A DNA stretch of 64,000 nucleotides, taken from positions 191,359,921 to 191,423,920 of the forward strand of contig NC_053393.1 in the NCBI RefSeq assembly GCF_905171765.1. Reading direction: 5' to 3'. This document shows positions 52,540-63,470 of the stretch, one piece after another (within the stretch, counting starts at the first letter, position 1; every line of letters begins with the position of its first letter). The notes below the pieces were generated by a model. The model saw only the letters and a program-made list of their open reading frames with translations, was not told the origin of the DNA and did no database searches. The position numbers and the translations under genes are program-made. This stretch comes from Bufo bufo (lineage: Eukaryota; Chordata; Amphibia; Anura; Bufonidae).

Positions 52540-54545
52540 TGATAGCGTGAGCTCAGCCTCACTGGAAGATACCTAACCAGCATTATTTCTCTAAAAAAGG
52601 CCATCCCTGCCTTGTACACTCAAATAGTAGAGAATGTGGGCCACTTCTTGCAATTCTTTCTGTGTAGCAAAATGCACGCCACAGTGGAAACCTGGAGTAG
52701 CTGTTATAGTCAGCACCCCAGCAACAAGTCCAGGTCCTCCTCCATGATTGTGTTTCCTTGCCATGCTAGAGCTGATCGGCCCAGGCGATAGTAGCTACAC
52801 AGCCAATCAGTTGCTGAAATACATGAAGCAGCAAACATCCAACTGGGCAAGGTGGTCAGCAACAATAGCCGTAACATCATGGCTGCACTGAACCTGGGGG
52901 AAATAACACATGCTCCTTGGATGACATGTGATAAACCTAGTCGTGCAACATTTTATTTTAAAGGTACACTGGCTTGCAGGAGGTTCTGGCAATGTCCAGG
53001 AAACTATCCTTGCATTAAAGCCATTTTTAAGTGGCAAGGAATGTACTCCTAGACTTAAAGTGACAAAGGCCTGCCATTACACAGCTTAATCCACGATGTT
53101 CGCTGGAATTCCAACACCATCAATGATTTTATCATGCACCAAACTACCTCAGCAAGGCACACGTGTTGTTTAGAGGTCAGGCCGTGGCAGCTCATCCAAG
53201 ATTCCTGTCGCATGCTGAAGCCCTTCGATGAGTCATTGTCATCATAAATACCATTGACAATGTCATTGTACTGATATTTATCTTAGAATAGAAGCTCACA
53301 TTCATGCAACAGAGGATGATGACAGAAGAAGAATAGCTAAGACCCATTGCTGCTTGCCTTTTAGCTGTTGGAAACCCACAAGGAGGAACCCACATGGAGG
53401 TAGAGAAGGAGGAAGAAGATGAGGAGCTGCTAACACTGGAGGAGGAGGAGTCATTGGTGGCAGAGTAGGATGATGATGATGATGATGACAATCACACCAG
53501 CCATGACACCCAATCATATCAGGGGCCAGAGCTGGAAAGAACTGGCCCCTTAGGCACGCTGATATGTACTGACAGGCATATTGTTAATATCAAGTAGTTT
53601 AATAATTGCTGGATAGCCATATTTTTAGACCCTTACTATCAAAAGCAAAATGGAGGAATATTTTTTTCTCATGCTGAAAGGGAGATCAAATACTTTATTA
53701 CCAGGAAACACTGTGGGCATATTTATTAAGACGCCAATCTTAAATGTGCCTTTGCTGCTGGAGGAAGCGGCAAAATTATGTGGAGGCGCAGACCTCTATA
53801 TAACTTTGTAACTTCCTCCAGCAAGACGTGCAACAATCTAAAATCTACACCAGCTCCCCTGTTGGCATTGATTAAAGTCATTTTGTACGCCAAAAACTGG
53901 CACACAAAATACTGAATGAAATGGACCTGAAAGTCCTCACTCTTCCCTCCCCAATCCATGTCCCATTTTTTTAGAACTGTCGGGAAAGTGGCGTTAATGG
54001 GGAAAAGTTGCATATTTTGTCGCAAAATGGCTTGCCATCAACTCTTCGACTGGTATACACCACAAAAGCAGTGTATATCAGTTCATAAATGAGCCCCTGT
54101 GTGCTTGCAGATTTCAGTAAGCAGATGCATGCTGTCAGCGTTTATGAATGGGAGGCCCCTCTCCATCCATTGTAGATAACTCCATTCCACTGCCACCAGC
54201 AGCAGCAGCTGCAGCCAGTTAAATCTCCTTAACATGATGGAACAGTTTTTCTACATGCTGCACCAGACTGAGGCCTTTCCACAGCGCATACTCTGTCCCC
54301 TGACCCCATAGACTTCTGGTCAGCCAGGCAAACTGCAACAGTGGCCAGAACTCCGTTTTTTTTCTTTCCCAGCCTCCAGTGTCATCTTGGAGAAGGTTTT
54401 CAGTGCATCAGGTGGTGTGGTGATACCCAAATTGAAAAAAAAAAAATCCTCTGCCAATGTCCAAAACATCACTTTTGTCAAAATGAACCAGGCATAGATC
54501 TGGGAGGTTTTCTCACTCCTCCTGCTGAGGCCTATGAATAGATAT
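52540..54545 (+). pseudogene. Highly degraded hAT transposase
   Basis: Short collinear matches to the hAT-E/F type: 'ttatttctctaaaaaaggcc' (YFSKK), VGKVVSNNSRNIMAALNLGE (52840-52915), the CxxH-type region shortly after, VFSASGG (near 54395) and NITFVKMNQA (near 54465-54500). Numerous stops and indels; acidic GA-rich text lies at 53390-53500. Clearly older than the other hATs. Confidence 0.65.
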
Positions 54546-54559
54546 GGCCTTGCTAATGG

Positions 54560-54905
54560 TGCCCCATTTTTCCACTGTTGCAGTCTGACTTCCTTTCTAC
54601 CATCATGTTGCCTGCCTACTATCATGTTTGGTATGGTTGCTGCTGCTGCCATCATGCTACTACAGTCATCATGCCACTGCCGCTGTGTGTCTGCCAACAT
54701 GTACCATATGGCTGCTGCCATGGTGCAGCTGCTACTCCTTGCTGCTAATTCCCTACTGCCACCACTATTAACACCACACATCCACTACTACTACCAAACA
54801 TCAGATCTACTGCCTTGCATGTTCCATGCTATGCTGCTACCTCTTCTATTGCGGCCACATGCCGCTATTATCTTACTCTTTCCATACTGTTCTCTTGCTG
54901 CTCTT
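54560..54905 (+). repeat. Degenerate CTG/CAT-rich repeat
   Basis: A loosely repeated 'gctgctgccatcatg' and 'ctgccaacatg' text with no fixed period, reminiscent of the minisatellite at 17046-18150. Non-coding. Confidence 0.45.
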
Positions 54906-54966
54906 AATAAAAAGGGAGAGATTTTCTAGGCTCGTTAAGAACTGATCACTTTCTTATGACATTATC

Positions 54967-55218
54967 ACTAGTATGGACGAACATCGGCCAGGACGTTTCG
55001 CAAACGCGATCAAATGTTTGCGAACTGCAAGTTCGCGGCGGGCCCCATTCACTTTAATGGCAGGCGAACCTGGAAAACCTTCCGGTCATATTTACAGCTA
55101 CCAAATACTTACTAGAAGTTCACAAATAGTCCCACAACATGGACAATGACATACTAGAGGGGGATCAATGACAAAAATTCCCACAAAAATTATGTATTTT
55201 AATAAGGGGCCATTTTTA
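54967..55218 (+). mobile_element. hAT end (TAGTATGGACGAACATC type)
   Basis: It begins TAGTATGGACGAACATC and continues 'gcgaactgcaagttcgcggc' and 'aatggcaggcgaacc'. A second, similar end in the same orientation starts at 57232. It is interrupted by Tc1-4 at 55219. Confidence 0.6.
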
Positions 55219-56856
55219 CAGTCGGGTCCATAAATATTGGGACATTGACACAATTCTAAGATTTTGGGCTCTATACACCACCACAATGGATTTGAAATTA
55301 AACAAACTAGATGTGCTTTAACTGCAGACTGTCAGCTTTAATTTGAGGGTATTTACATCCAAATCAGGTGAACGGTGTAGGAATTACAACAGTTTGCATA
55401 TGTGCCCCCCACTTGTTAAGGGACCAAAAGTAATGGGACAATTGGCTTCTCAGCTGTTCCATGGCCAGGTGTGTGTTATTCCCTCATTATCCCAATTACA
55501 ATGAGCAGATAAAAGGTCCAGAGTTCATTTCAAGTGTGCTATTTGCATTTGGAATCTGTTGCTGTCAACTCTCAAGATGAGATCCAAAATACTGTCACTA
55601 TCAGTGAAGCAAGCCATCATTAGGCTGAAAAAAATAAACAAATCCATCAGAGAGATAGCAAAAACATTAGGCGTGGCCAAAACAACTGTTTGGAACAATC
55701 CTAAAAAGAAGAAACGCATCAGTGAGCTCAGCAACACCAAAAGACCCGGAAGACCACGGAAAACAACTGTGGTGGATGACCGAAGAATTCTTTCCCTGGT
55801 GAAGAAAACACCCTTCACAATAGTTGGCCAGATTAAGAACACTCTCCAGGAGGTAGGTGTATGTGTGTCAAAGTCAACAATCAAGAGAAGACTTCACCAC
55901 AGTGAATACAGAGGGTTTATCACAAGATGTAAACCATTGGTCAGCCTCAAAAACAGGAAGCCCAGATAGATTAGAGTTTGCCAAACGACATCTAAAAAAG
56001 CCTTCACAGTTCTGGAACAACATCCTATGGACAGATGAGATCAAGATCAAATTGTACCAGAGTGGGAAGAGAAGAGTATGGATAAGGAAAGGAACTGCTC
56101 ATGATCCTAAGCATACCACCTCATCAGTGAAGCATGGTGGTGGTAGTGTCATGGCATGGGCATGTATGGCTGCCAATGGAACTGGTTCTCTTGTAATTAT
56201 TGATGATGTGACTGCTGACAAAAGCAGCAGGATAAATTCGGGCAATATTATCTGCTCATATTTAGACAAATGCTTCAGAACTCATTGGACGGTGCTTCAC
56301 AGTGCAGATGGACAATGACCCAAAGCATACTGCAAAAGCAACCAAAGAGTTTTTTAAGGGAAAGAAGTGGAATGTTATGCAATGGCCAAGTCAATGACCT
56401 GACCTGAATCCGATTGGGCATGCATTTCACTTGCTGAAGACAAAACTGCAGGGAAAATGCCCCAATAACAAACAGGAACTGAAGACAGTTGCAGTAGAGG
56501 CCTGGCAGAGCATCACCAGGGATGAAACCCAGCGTCTGGTGATGTATATGCGTTCCAGACTTCAGGCTCTAATTGACTGCAAAGGATTTGCAACCAAGTA
56601 TTAAAAATTTAAAGTTTAATTTATGATTATTATTCCGTCCCATTACTTTTGGTCCCTTAACAAGTGGTGGGCACATATGCAAACTGTTGTAATTCCTACA
56701 CCGTTCACCTGTTTGGATGCAAATACCCTCAAATTAAAGCTGTCAGTCTGCAGTTAAAGCACATCTAGTTTATTTTATTTAAAATCCATTGTGGTGGTGT
56801 ATAGAGCCAAAAATCTTAGAATTGTGTCGATGTCTCAATATTTATGGACCTGACTG
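55219..56856 (+). mobile_element. Tc1-4, complete Tc1-like element
   Basis: The terminal repeats CAGTCGGGTCCATAAATATT (55219) and inverse (one change) ending at 56856, with TA flanks at 55217-55218 and 56857-56858. Long subterminal inverted repeats ('acaccaccacaatgg' and 'aacggtgtaggaatt') are also present. Length 1638 bp. Confidence 0.92.
55577..56604 (+). pseudogene. Tc1-4 transposase pseudogene with lost catalytic Glu
   Basis: The start ATG is at 55577 (MRSKILSLSVKQAIIRLKK). The frame is open to 55969, then shifts (LEFAKRHLKKPSQFWNNILW, first D in WTDEIKI), and shifts again near 56300 (second D in [11 protein letters not shown]). A TGA follows WPSQ near 56395. The third catalytic position reads PIGHAF, with GGG in place of GAA/GAG, so the Glu is lost. 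The end is DCKGFATKY. Confidence 0.9.
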
Positions 56857-56879
56857 TATATGTCTTAAAGGGAAATTCA

Positions 56880-57231
56880 TAAAAATCTGCCCTGCTGGAG
56901 CCTAGAAAAATTTTGTTTTAGACCACGGGAGTACTGGCCCTAAAAATTAGGCATTTACCAGACATAAAAGAAATTGTGATTATGTGGCTCGAGGTACATT
57001 ATGCGGTCACTGAATAACAATTTTACTGTAGCCCACTGGAGTACAGGCCCCAAACATTAGGCATTCACCGTACAGGAAGAGAAGATCAAGTGAGTATGTG
57101 GCTGGAGGTATATTAGACGGTCATTGAATATCACTTTTACTACAGGCCAGTGAAGTACAGGCCCCAAACATTAGGCATTCACCCGACAGAAAAGATCAAG
57201 TAATTATGTGGCTGGAGGTATATTAGACGGT
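56880..57231 (+). repeat. 113-bp tandem array of a hAT end
   Basis: Three units share 'gtacaggccccaaacattag', 'gcattcaccc' and 'tatgtggctggaggtatatt'. GGCATT recurs at 56948, 57060 and 57173. Confidence 0.75.
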
Positions 57232-57420
57232 AGTGATGGACGAACATCTGCTGGGACGGTTCGTGAACGAGATCGCCCGAACGCGATCAAATGTTCGTGA
57301 ACCGCAAGTTCGCGGCGGGTCCCATTCATTTTAATAGCAGACGAACCTGAAAAAGCTTCAGCTCATATTTGCAGCCAAGAAATAATTACTAGATGGACAA
57401 CATGGACAGGGACATACCAG
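57232..57420 (+). mobile_element. Second hAT end, same orientation as 54967
   Basis: It begins TAGTGATGGACGAACATC, then 'cgaacgcgatcaaatgttcg' and 'gcaagttcgcggcggg'. It is very similar to 54967-55080. Confidence 0.6.
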
Positions 57421-57730
57421 ATGTATTATTCAAATTTGCGATCTCCATTAAAAAAAAAATTCTATGCGAAATATCGGCAATATAATTTTTGCGTACGCGC
57501 ATGCGCAAATGCACTATACAGTACCCGAATGCACTATAAAGAAAGTATATTGGTATATAACACCCCGCTTCAATCAGTTTTTTTTGGGGGGGACTGGTAT
57601 ATCATACCAGTAGAAATTATTTGTTCCAATAACGCTTGTCCCTCTATATACTTGCAGTATCGCAGCAGAACCGCACACAACTGTCGCACAATAGAAATGC
57701 ACTATAATATACTTTCTAACATAGGAAGGT
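57421..57730 (-). repeat. hAT-E/F type leader unit
   Basis: It is collinear with 61270-61440 ('cttgtccctctatatac', 'cagcagaaccgcacacaac', 'gcactataatatactttct'). A detached leader piece. Confidence 0.65.
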
Positions 57731-57784
57731 AATCCATTAGAATATACATGAAGATAAAACGTAACCTTTAATAATTTTACTATG

Positions 57785-58125
57785 AGGGTCTATTCACACG
57801 TCCGTAAGTGTTTTGGTGATCCGCCAAACACGGACACCGGCAATGTGCTATCTGCAATTTGCGGACCGCACATCGCCGGCACTATAAAAGAAAATGCCGA
57901 ATCTTGTCTGCAATTGCGGACAAGAATAGGACATGTTCTATTTTTTTGCGGAAACGAAAGCACAGATGCGGAAGTGCGGATCCGCAAATGCGGATGCGGA
58001 CAGCACATTCCGGCCCCATTGAAAATGAATGGGTCTGCACCCGTTCCGCGAAATTGCGGAACGGATGCGGACCCATTTTGCAGACATGTGAATGGAAAAG
58101 ATATCCCTCAAAATGAAAATAAATG
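57785..58125. mobile_element. MITE truncating the hAT-F 3' end
   Basis: The ends are inverted: TCTATTCACACGTCCGTAA (57788) against the inverse of CAGACATGTGAATGGAAA (58081-58098). The interior is rich in GCGGATGCGGA-type CpG motifs. It abuts broken hAT-F coding sequence at about 58126. Confidence 0.65.
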
Positions 58126-60329
58126 AAATTCATTCAGCATTGTGACTTCCTCATCTTCCAGCGCCTGCTCCTCGACGGCTTGATCAATGACACGACCCAA
58201 TGCATGCTCCAGAAAAAAGGCATAAGGTACGATGTCACTGATGGTTCCCTGGCTGCGACTGACCAGTTTGGTGATCTCATCAAATGGCCGCAGAAGTCTG
58301 CATGCGTCGCGCATGAGCAGCCTCTGGTGTGGTGAAAAGAAATCAAGCTCCTCAGAACCTGTCCTGCTGCAGAGTTCATACAGGTAGTCGTTAACTGCAC
58401 ATTTCTGCTGGAGCAGCCTATCAAGCATATACAAGGTGGAGTTCCAGCATGTCGGGCTGTCGCAAATCAGACATCTGATGGGCAGGTGGTGTCACTGCTG
58501 TAGGTCAGCAAGGCAAGCGATGGCCGTGTAAGATCTTCTAAAATGGCCAGAGATTTTCCTGGCCTGCCGCAAGATGTCCTGAACCCTGGGGTATTTGGCA
58601 ACGAATCGCTGCACGACTAAGTTCAGGACGTGTGCCATGCACGGCACATGTGTCATTTTGCCCGCTTTCAGCGCGCTCAGCAGATTGGCACCATTGTCGC
58701 ACACCACTTTAGCAACTGTCAAATTGAGAGGGGTTAGCCACTGATCGGCCTGTGACCGCAGAGCTGAAAGCAGTGCAGGATCGATGTGGCTCTTGGCTTC
58801 CATGCAAAACAGCCGCAGCACAGCATGGCAACATCTGACTTAGCACGTTGAATAAGTTCTGGGGAGCTTGGTAGGTGCAGCGGAAGAGGCGGCAGCAGTT
58901 AAAAAGTAGGAGTAAGCCGAGGAGGAGACAGAGGATGGAGTAGGAGGAGGAGAAGAAGAGGCAGGCCTGCATGCAATCCGTGGCGGTAACACCAAATCTA
59001 TACGGAGGCCACGGGTTGCATGCTTGACAGCCGTCAGAAAGTTCACCCAGTGGGCAGTAAAAGTTATGTACCTTCCCTGCCCATGTTTGCTAGACCACGT
59101 GTCTGTGGTCAGATGTATCTTGCCACCAACACTGTGTGCCAGAGATACATACACTTGCCGCTGAACATGGCCATATAGCTCTGGAATGCCCTTCTAAGGA
59201 GAAATATTTTCTTCCGGGGTCCTTCCATTGCGGTGTGCCAATGGCAACAAATTTTCTAAAGGCCTCCGAGTCCACCAGTTTATATGGCAGTAGTTGGTGA
59301 GCTAGCAGTTCCGACAAACCAGCGGTCAGCCATTGGGCAAGAGGGTCATCAACTTTTTACGTTTGAAAATTAAGGCCACGGAAGCCTGCCTTGTGCCAGA
59401 TGAACGCGATGATGGCTCAGTGGAAGGTGGAGTAGAGGACAAATGGGAGGAGAAGGAGACGAGGCAGGACGTGGAGTGCCGTGAGTGTGGCTTTGTGGGT
59501 TCTGACGGTGTTGCTCCCACTGGGCTCGGTGATGGGAGGCCAGGTGCCTTCTTAAGGCGGTAATCCCTAGGTGAGTGTTGGGCTTACCATGACTTTTGCG
59601 TTGACAGCACAGGCTGCATATGGCAACATTATTGTCAGCAGCTGACACGTTAAAAAAAGCCCACACTGCGGAACCATGTGCTTGCGTCCTGGGAGCGCCA
59701 GATGTGACCGTGCATGATGGATGGCTCGCTCCAGATACATTTGCAGTCTGCTTTTTGCCTCCTGTACACTGCGAGTTCTGCCTGCTTCTCCTCCTTCTCC
59801 TCCCTATCTGCTGCTCTGTTCCTCCCTCTGAACTCCCCTCCTCTTCCTCTCTTGTGGGCACGCACGTGACGTCCATCGACATGTCATCATTAACACCTTC
59901 ACCACCGCTGACAATAGAGATCTCAGAGTAGGCAGCAACAGCGAGGACCATCCTCCTTGGGCTGATCTGGGTACTGTCTTCAGACCGCTGGGTGGCGGAC
60001 GTTGCTACCTCCTCTTCCTCATCAGATGCTAAGAATGGCTGTGCATCGGTAAGGTCTGGGAATGGATGGGAAAATAATTCCTTTCACTCGAGTGGAGGGG
60101 CTATGGTGGTGGTGGTGTATTTGGGGGTGCACACAGCAGAGAGTGAGGAGGGTGCAGATACAGAGGATGAGGAGGGTGCAGAAGCGAAAGGCTGAGTGGG
60201 CCACTCAACCAACTCTGGTGCGTCCTTTGACGTAATTGCACACACCTTCTCCAATTTCCCACTTAGGCTCCAGCCTGGTGCCCTTACTCAACCCCTGCGG
60301 AATGGCCTGCCTCCTCCTCTGCCTGTCAT
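58126..60329 (-). pseudogene. hAT-F transposase pseudogene
   Basis: The start ATG is at 60329 (MTGRGGGRPFRRG, then TGA). Pieces: 59951-59370 (linker, then SLCCQRKSHGKPN from the BED finger), 59154-58840 (HLTTDTWSSKHGQGRYITF), 58821-58492 (VAKVVCDNGANLLSALKAG with the second Asp intact, VPCMAHVLNLVVQRF), 58434-58126 (MYMLDRLLQQKCAVNDYL). The hATC block is absent. The second catalytic Asp is kept here but lost in hAT-E. Confidence 0.88.
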
Positions 60330-60349
60330 TTTTCAAAATTACACTGTGA

Positions 60350-61080
60350 CAAAGTTCCTATAGAAGAGCAGAATTTGTGGAAGCAGGTATGTGGCAGGCC
60401 TCAATCAGTATTTGGTGGAAGCTGGTATATCAAACCTCTTAATCAATATTTGGTGCAAGCCGGTGTATAGCAGGCCTCAATCTATATGTGGTGGAAGCCG
60501 GTATATCAATCCCCTCTATCAGTATTTTATGAAAACAGGTATATAGAACCCCTTAATGAGTATTTGCTGGAAGCTGGTATATCAAACCCCTTAATCAATA
60601 TTTGGTGGAAGCTGGTGTATCGTAGGCCTCAATAAATATTGGGTGGAAGCTGGTATATCAATCCCCTCTATCAGTATTTTGTGGAAACAGGTATATAGAA
60701 CCCCTTAATGAGTATTTGCTGGAAGCTGGTATATCAAACCCCTTAATCTATATTTAGTGGAAGCTGGTGTATCGCAGGCCATAATCTAGATTTGGTGAAA
60801 GTCAGTTTATCAATCCCCTCTTTCAGTATTTTGTGGAAACAGGTATTTAGAACCCCTTAATGAGTATTTGCTGGAAGCTGGTATATCAAACCTCTTAATC
60901 TATATTTGGTGGAAGCTGTTGTATATCAATCCTCTATCAATATTTGGTGGAAACCGGTATATCTATCCCCTCTATCAGCATTTTGTAGAAACAGGCATAT
61001 AGAACCCCTTAATGAGTATTTTCTGGAAGTGGTATATCAAACCCCTTAATCAATACTTGGAGTAAGCAGGTATATCGCAC
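60350..61080 (-). repeat. Higher-order array, 152-bp period built of ~38-bp subunits
   Basis: AAGCTGGTATATCAAACC begins at 60419, 60571, 60723 and 60875, exactly 152 bases apart. Each period holds four related subunits of the form 'gg(a/t)ggaagc(t/c)ggtatatc'. Confidence 0.85.
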
Positions 61081-61660
61081 CCCTTAATCAGTTTTATTTT
61101 GGTGCAACAGGTATATCACACCAGTTGCAATTAGTTATTCCAATAGCGTTTGTCACTCTGTCTAGCTGCAGTTTCTAAGCAGAACTGCACACAACTGTTG
61201 CACAATACAAATCCACTATAATATACTTTCTATGTTAGAAGGTATAATATAGGTATTTCACACCCCTCAATCAGTTTTTTTTTTTGGGGGGGCAACAGGT
61301 ATATCACACCAGTTGTAATTAGTTATTCCTATAGCGTTTGTCCCTCTATCTAGCTGCGGTATCTCAGCAGAACCGCACACAAATGCTGCACAATACAAAT
61401 GCACTATAATAAACTTTCTCTGTTAGAAGGCATATTATAGGTATATCACAACCCTGAATCAGTTTTTTTGGGGGCAACAGGTATATTACACCAGTTGCAA
61501 TGAGATATTCCAACAGCGTTTGTCCTTCTATCTAGCTGCAGTATTGCAGCAGAACCGCACACAACTGCTGCACAATACAAATGTAATATAATATACTTTC
61601 TGTAGCAGAAAGTATATTATAAGTATATCACAACGCTCAGTATGTCACACCTATCAATAG
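61081..61660 (-). repeat. hAT-F leader array, ~187-bp units
   Basis: Three units share 'cacaccagttgcaattagtt', 'cagcagaaccgcacacaa' and 'ctataatatactttct'. They are homologous to 30290-30745. Confidence 0.8.
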
Positions 61661-61668
61661 CACACCTA

Positions 61669-63282
61669 CAGTTGCAAAAGTATGTGAACCCTTTGTAATT
61701 ATATGGATTTCTGCACAAATTGGTCATAAAATGTGATCTGATCTTCATCTAAGTCACAACAATAGACAATCAAAGTCTGCTTAAACTAATAATACACAAA
61801 GAATTAAATGTTACCATGTTTTTATTGAACACACCATGTAAACATTCACAGTGCAGGTGGAAAAATTATGTGAACCCCCTAGACTAATGACATATGCAAG
61901 AGCCAATTGGAGTGAGTTGTCAGCCAACTGGAGTCCAATCAATAAGATGAGATTGGAGGTGTTGGTTACAGCTACCTGCCCTATAAAAAACACACACCAG
62001 TTCTGGGTTTGCTTTTCACAAGAAGCATTGCCTGATGTGAATGATGCCTCGCACAAAAGAGCTCTCAGAAGATCTACGATTAAGAATTGTTGACTTCCAT
62101 AAAGCTGGTAAGGATTATAAAAGTATCTCCAAATGCCTTGCTGATCATCAGTCCACGGTAAGACAAATTGTCTATAAATGGAGAAAGTTCAGCACTGCTG
62201 CTACTTTCCCTAGGAGTGGCCGTCCTGTAAAGATGACTGCAAGAGCACAGCGCAGACTGCTCAATGAGGTGAAGAAGAATCCTAGAGTGTCAGCTAAAGA
62301 CTTACAAAAGTCTCTGGCATATGCTAACATCCCTGTTAGCGAATCTACGATATGTAAAACACTAAACAAGAATGGATTTCATGGGAGGATACCACAGAGG
62401 AAACCACTGCTGTCCAAAAAAAACATTTCTGCACGTTTACAGTTTGCACAAGAGCACCTGGATGTTCCACAGCAGTACTGGCAAAATATTCTGTGGACAG
62501 ATGAAACCAAAGTTGAGTTTTTGGAAGAAACACACAACACTATGTGTGGAGAAAAAGAGGCACAGCACACCAACATCAAAACCTCATCCCAACTGTGAAG
62601 TATGGTGGTGGGGGCATCATGGTTTGGGGCTGCTTTGCTGCGTCAGGGCCTGGACCGATTGCTATCATCGAAGGAAAAATGAATTCCCAAGTTTATCAAG
62701 ACATTTTGCAGGAGAACCTAAGGCCATCTGTCCACCAGCTGAAGCTCAACAGAAGATGGGTGTTGCAACAGGACAATGACCCAAAGCATAGAAGTAAATC
62801 CACAACAGAATGGCTTAAACAGAAGAAAATATGCCTTCTGGAGTGGCCCAGTCAGAGTCCTGACCTCAACCCGATTGAGATGCTGTGGCATGACCTCAAG
62901 AAAGCGATTCACACCAGACATCCCAAGAATATTGCTGAACTAAAACAGTTCTGTAAAGAGGAATGGTCAAGAATTACTCCTGACCGTTGTGCACGTCTGA
63001 TCTGCAACTACAGGAAATGTTTGGTTGAAGTTATTGCTGCCAAAGGAGGTTCAACCAGTTATTAAATGCAGGGGTTCACATACTTTTTCCACCTGCACTG
63101 TGAATGTTTACATGGTGTGCTCAATAAAAACATAGTAACATTTAATTATTTGTGTGTTATTAGTTTAAGCAGACTGTGATTGTCTATTGTGACTTAGATG
63201 AATATTCAGATCACATTTTATGACCAATTTGTGCAGAAATCCATATCATTCCAAAGGGTTCACATACTTTTTCTTGCAACTG
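61669..63282 (+). mobile_element. Tc1-5, complete Tc1-like element with ~210-bp inverted repeats
   Basis: The ends CAGTTGCAAAAGTATGTGAA (61669) and the inverse ending at 63282 are followed by long near-identical inverted repeats ('ctgcacaaattggtcataaa', 'accatgtaaacattcacagt') reaching about 61880 and 63070. TA flanks lie at 61667-61668 and 63283-63284. Length 1614 bp. Confidence 0.93.
62041..63065 (+). pseudogene. Tc1-5 transposase, one visible frameshift
   Basis: The start ATG is at 62041 ([20 protein letters not shown]). Helix-turn-helix domains occupy about 1-115, and the catalytic core has D in WTDETKVEF, D in LQQDNDPKH and E in [11 protein letters not shown], ending AAKGGSTSY at 63065. 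The only lesion I see is at the T run 62518-62522, where five T's are present and six are expected; the frame shifts there. Everything before and after reads cleanly. Confidence 0.92.
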
Positions 63283-63415
63283 TATACCAGTCCATAAAAG
63301 GACTTTTGTGGCCCTATTAACTAGCACTTGGTGTCCCTAACAGTCTGCTACTGCTACACACAGCAAGCTCTCCCTACAGTGGCAAAAAACAGAATGTAAA
63401 ATGGCTGCCAGATCA

Positions 63416-63430
63416 GGTTTTTTTATAGGG
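63416..63430 (-). promoter_or_regulatory. TATA-like box of hAT-F
   Basis: On the minus strand CCCTATAAAAAAACC lies at the position of CCTATAAATA in hAT-E, with the same text downstream. Confidence 0.5.
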
Positions 63431-63470
63431 TAATGGGTGTGTCTATGTGCTGAAACGTCTCTATTATGGA

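Larger units (their letters stand above)
58126..63470 (-). mobile_element. hAT-F, sister of hAT-E, minus strand
   Basis: On the minus strand the order is: promoter and first leader (63470-63285), Tc1-5 insertion, 187-bp array (61660-61081), 152-bp higher-order array (61080-60350), transposase (60329-58126). The leader text matches hAT-E closely ('ctgatctggcagccatttta'). Both ends are missing: 5' at about 63470, 3' at the MITE. Confidence 0.78.

Noticed and set aside
53390..53500. Ser/Asp-rich frames around a GAT repeat as a gene
   Set aside because: They come from simple-sequence GAT/GGA runs inside a degraded hAT copy.
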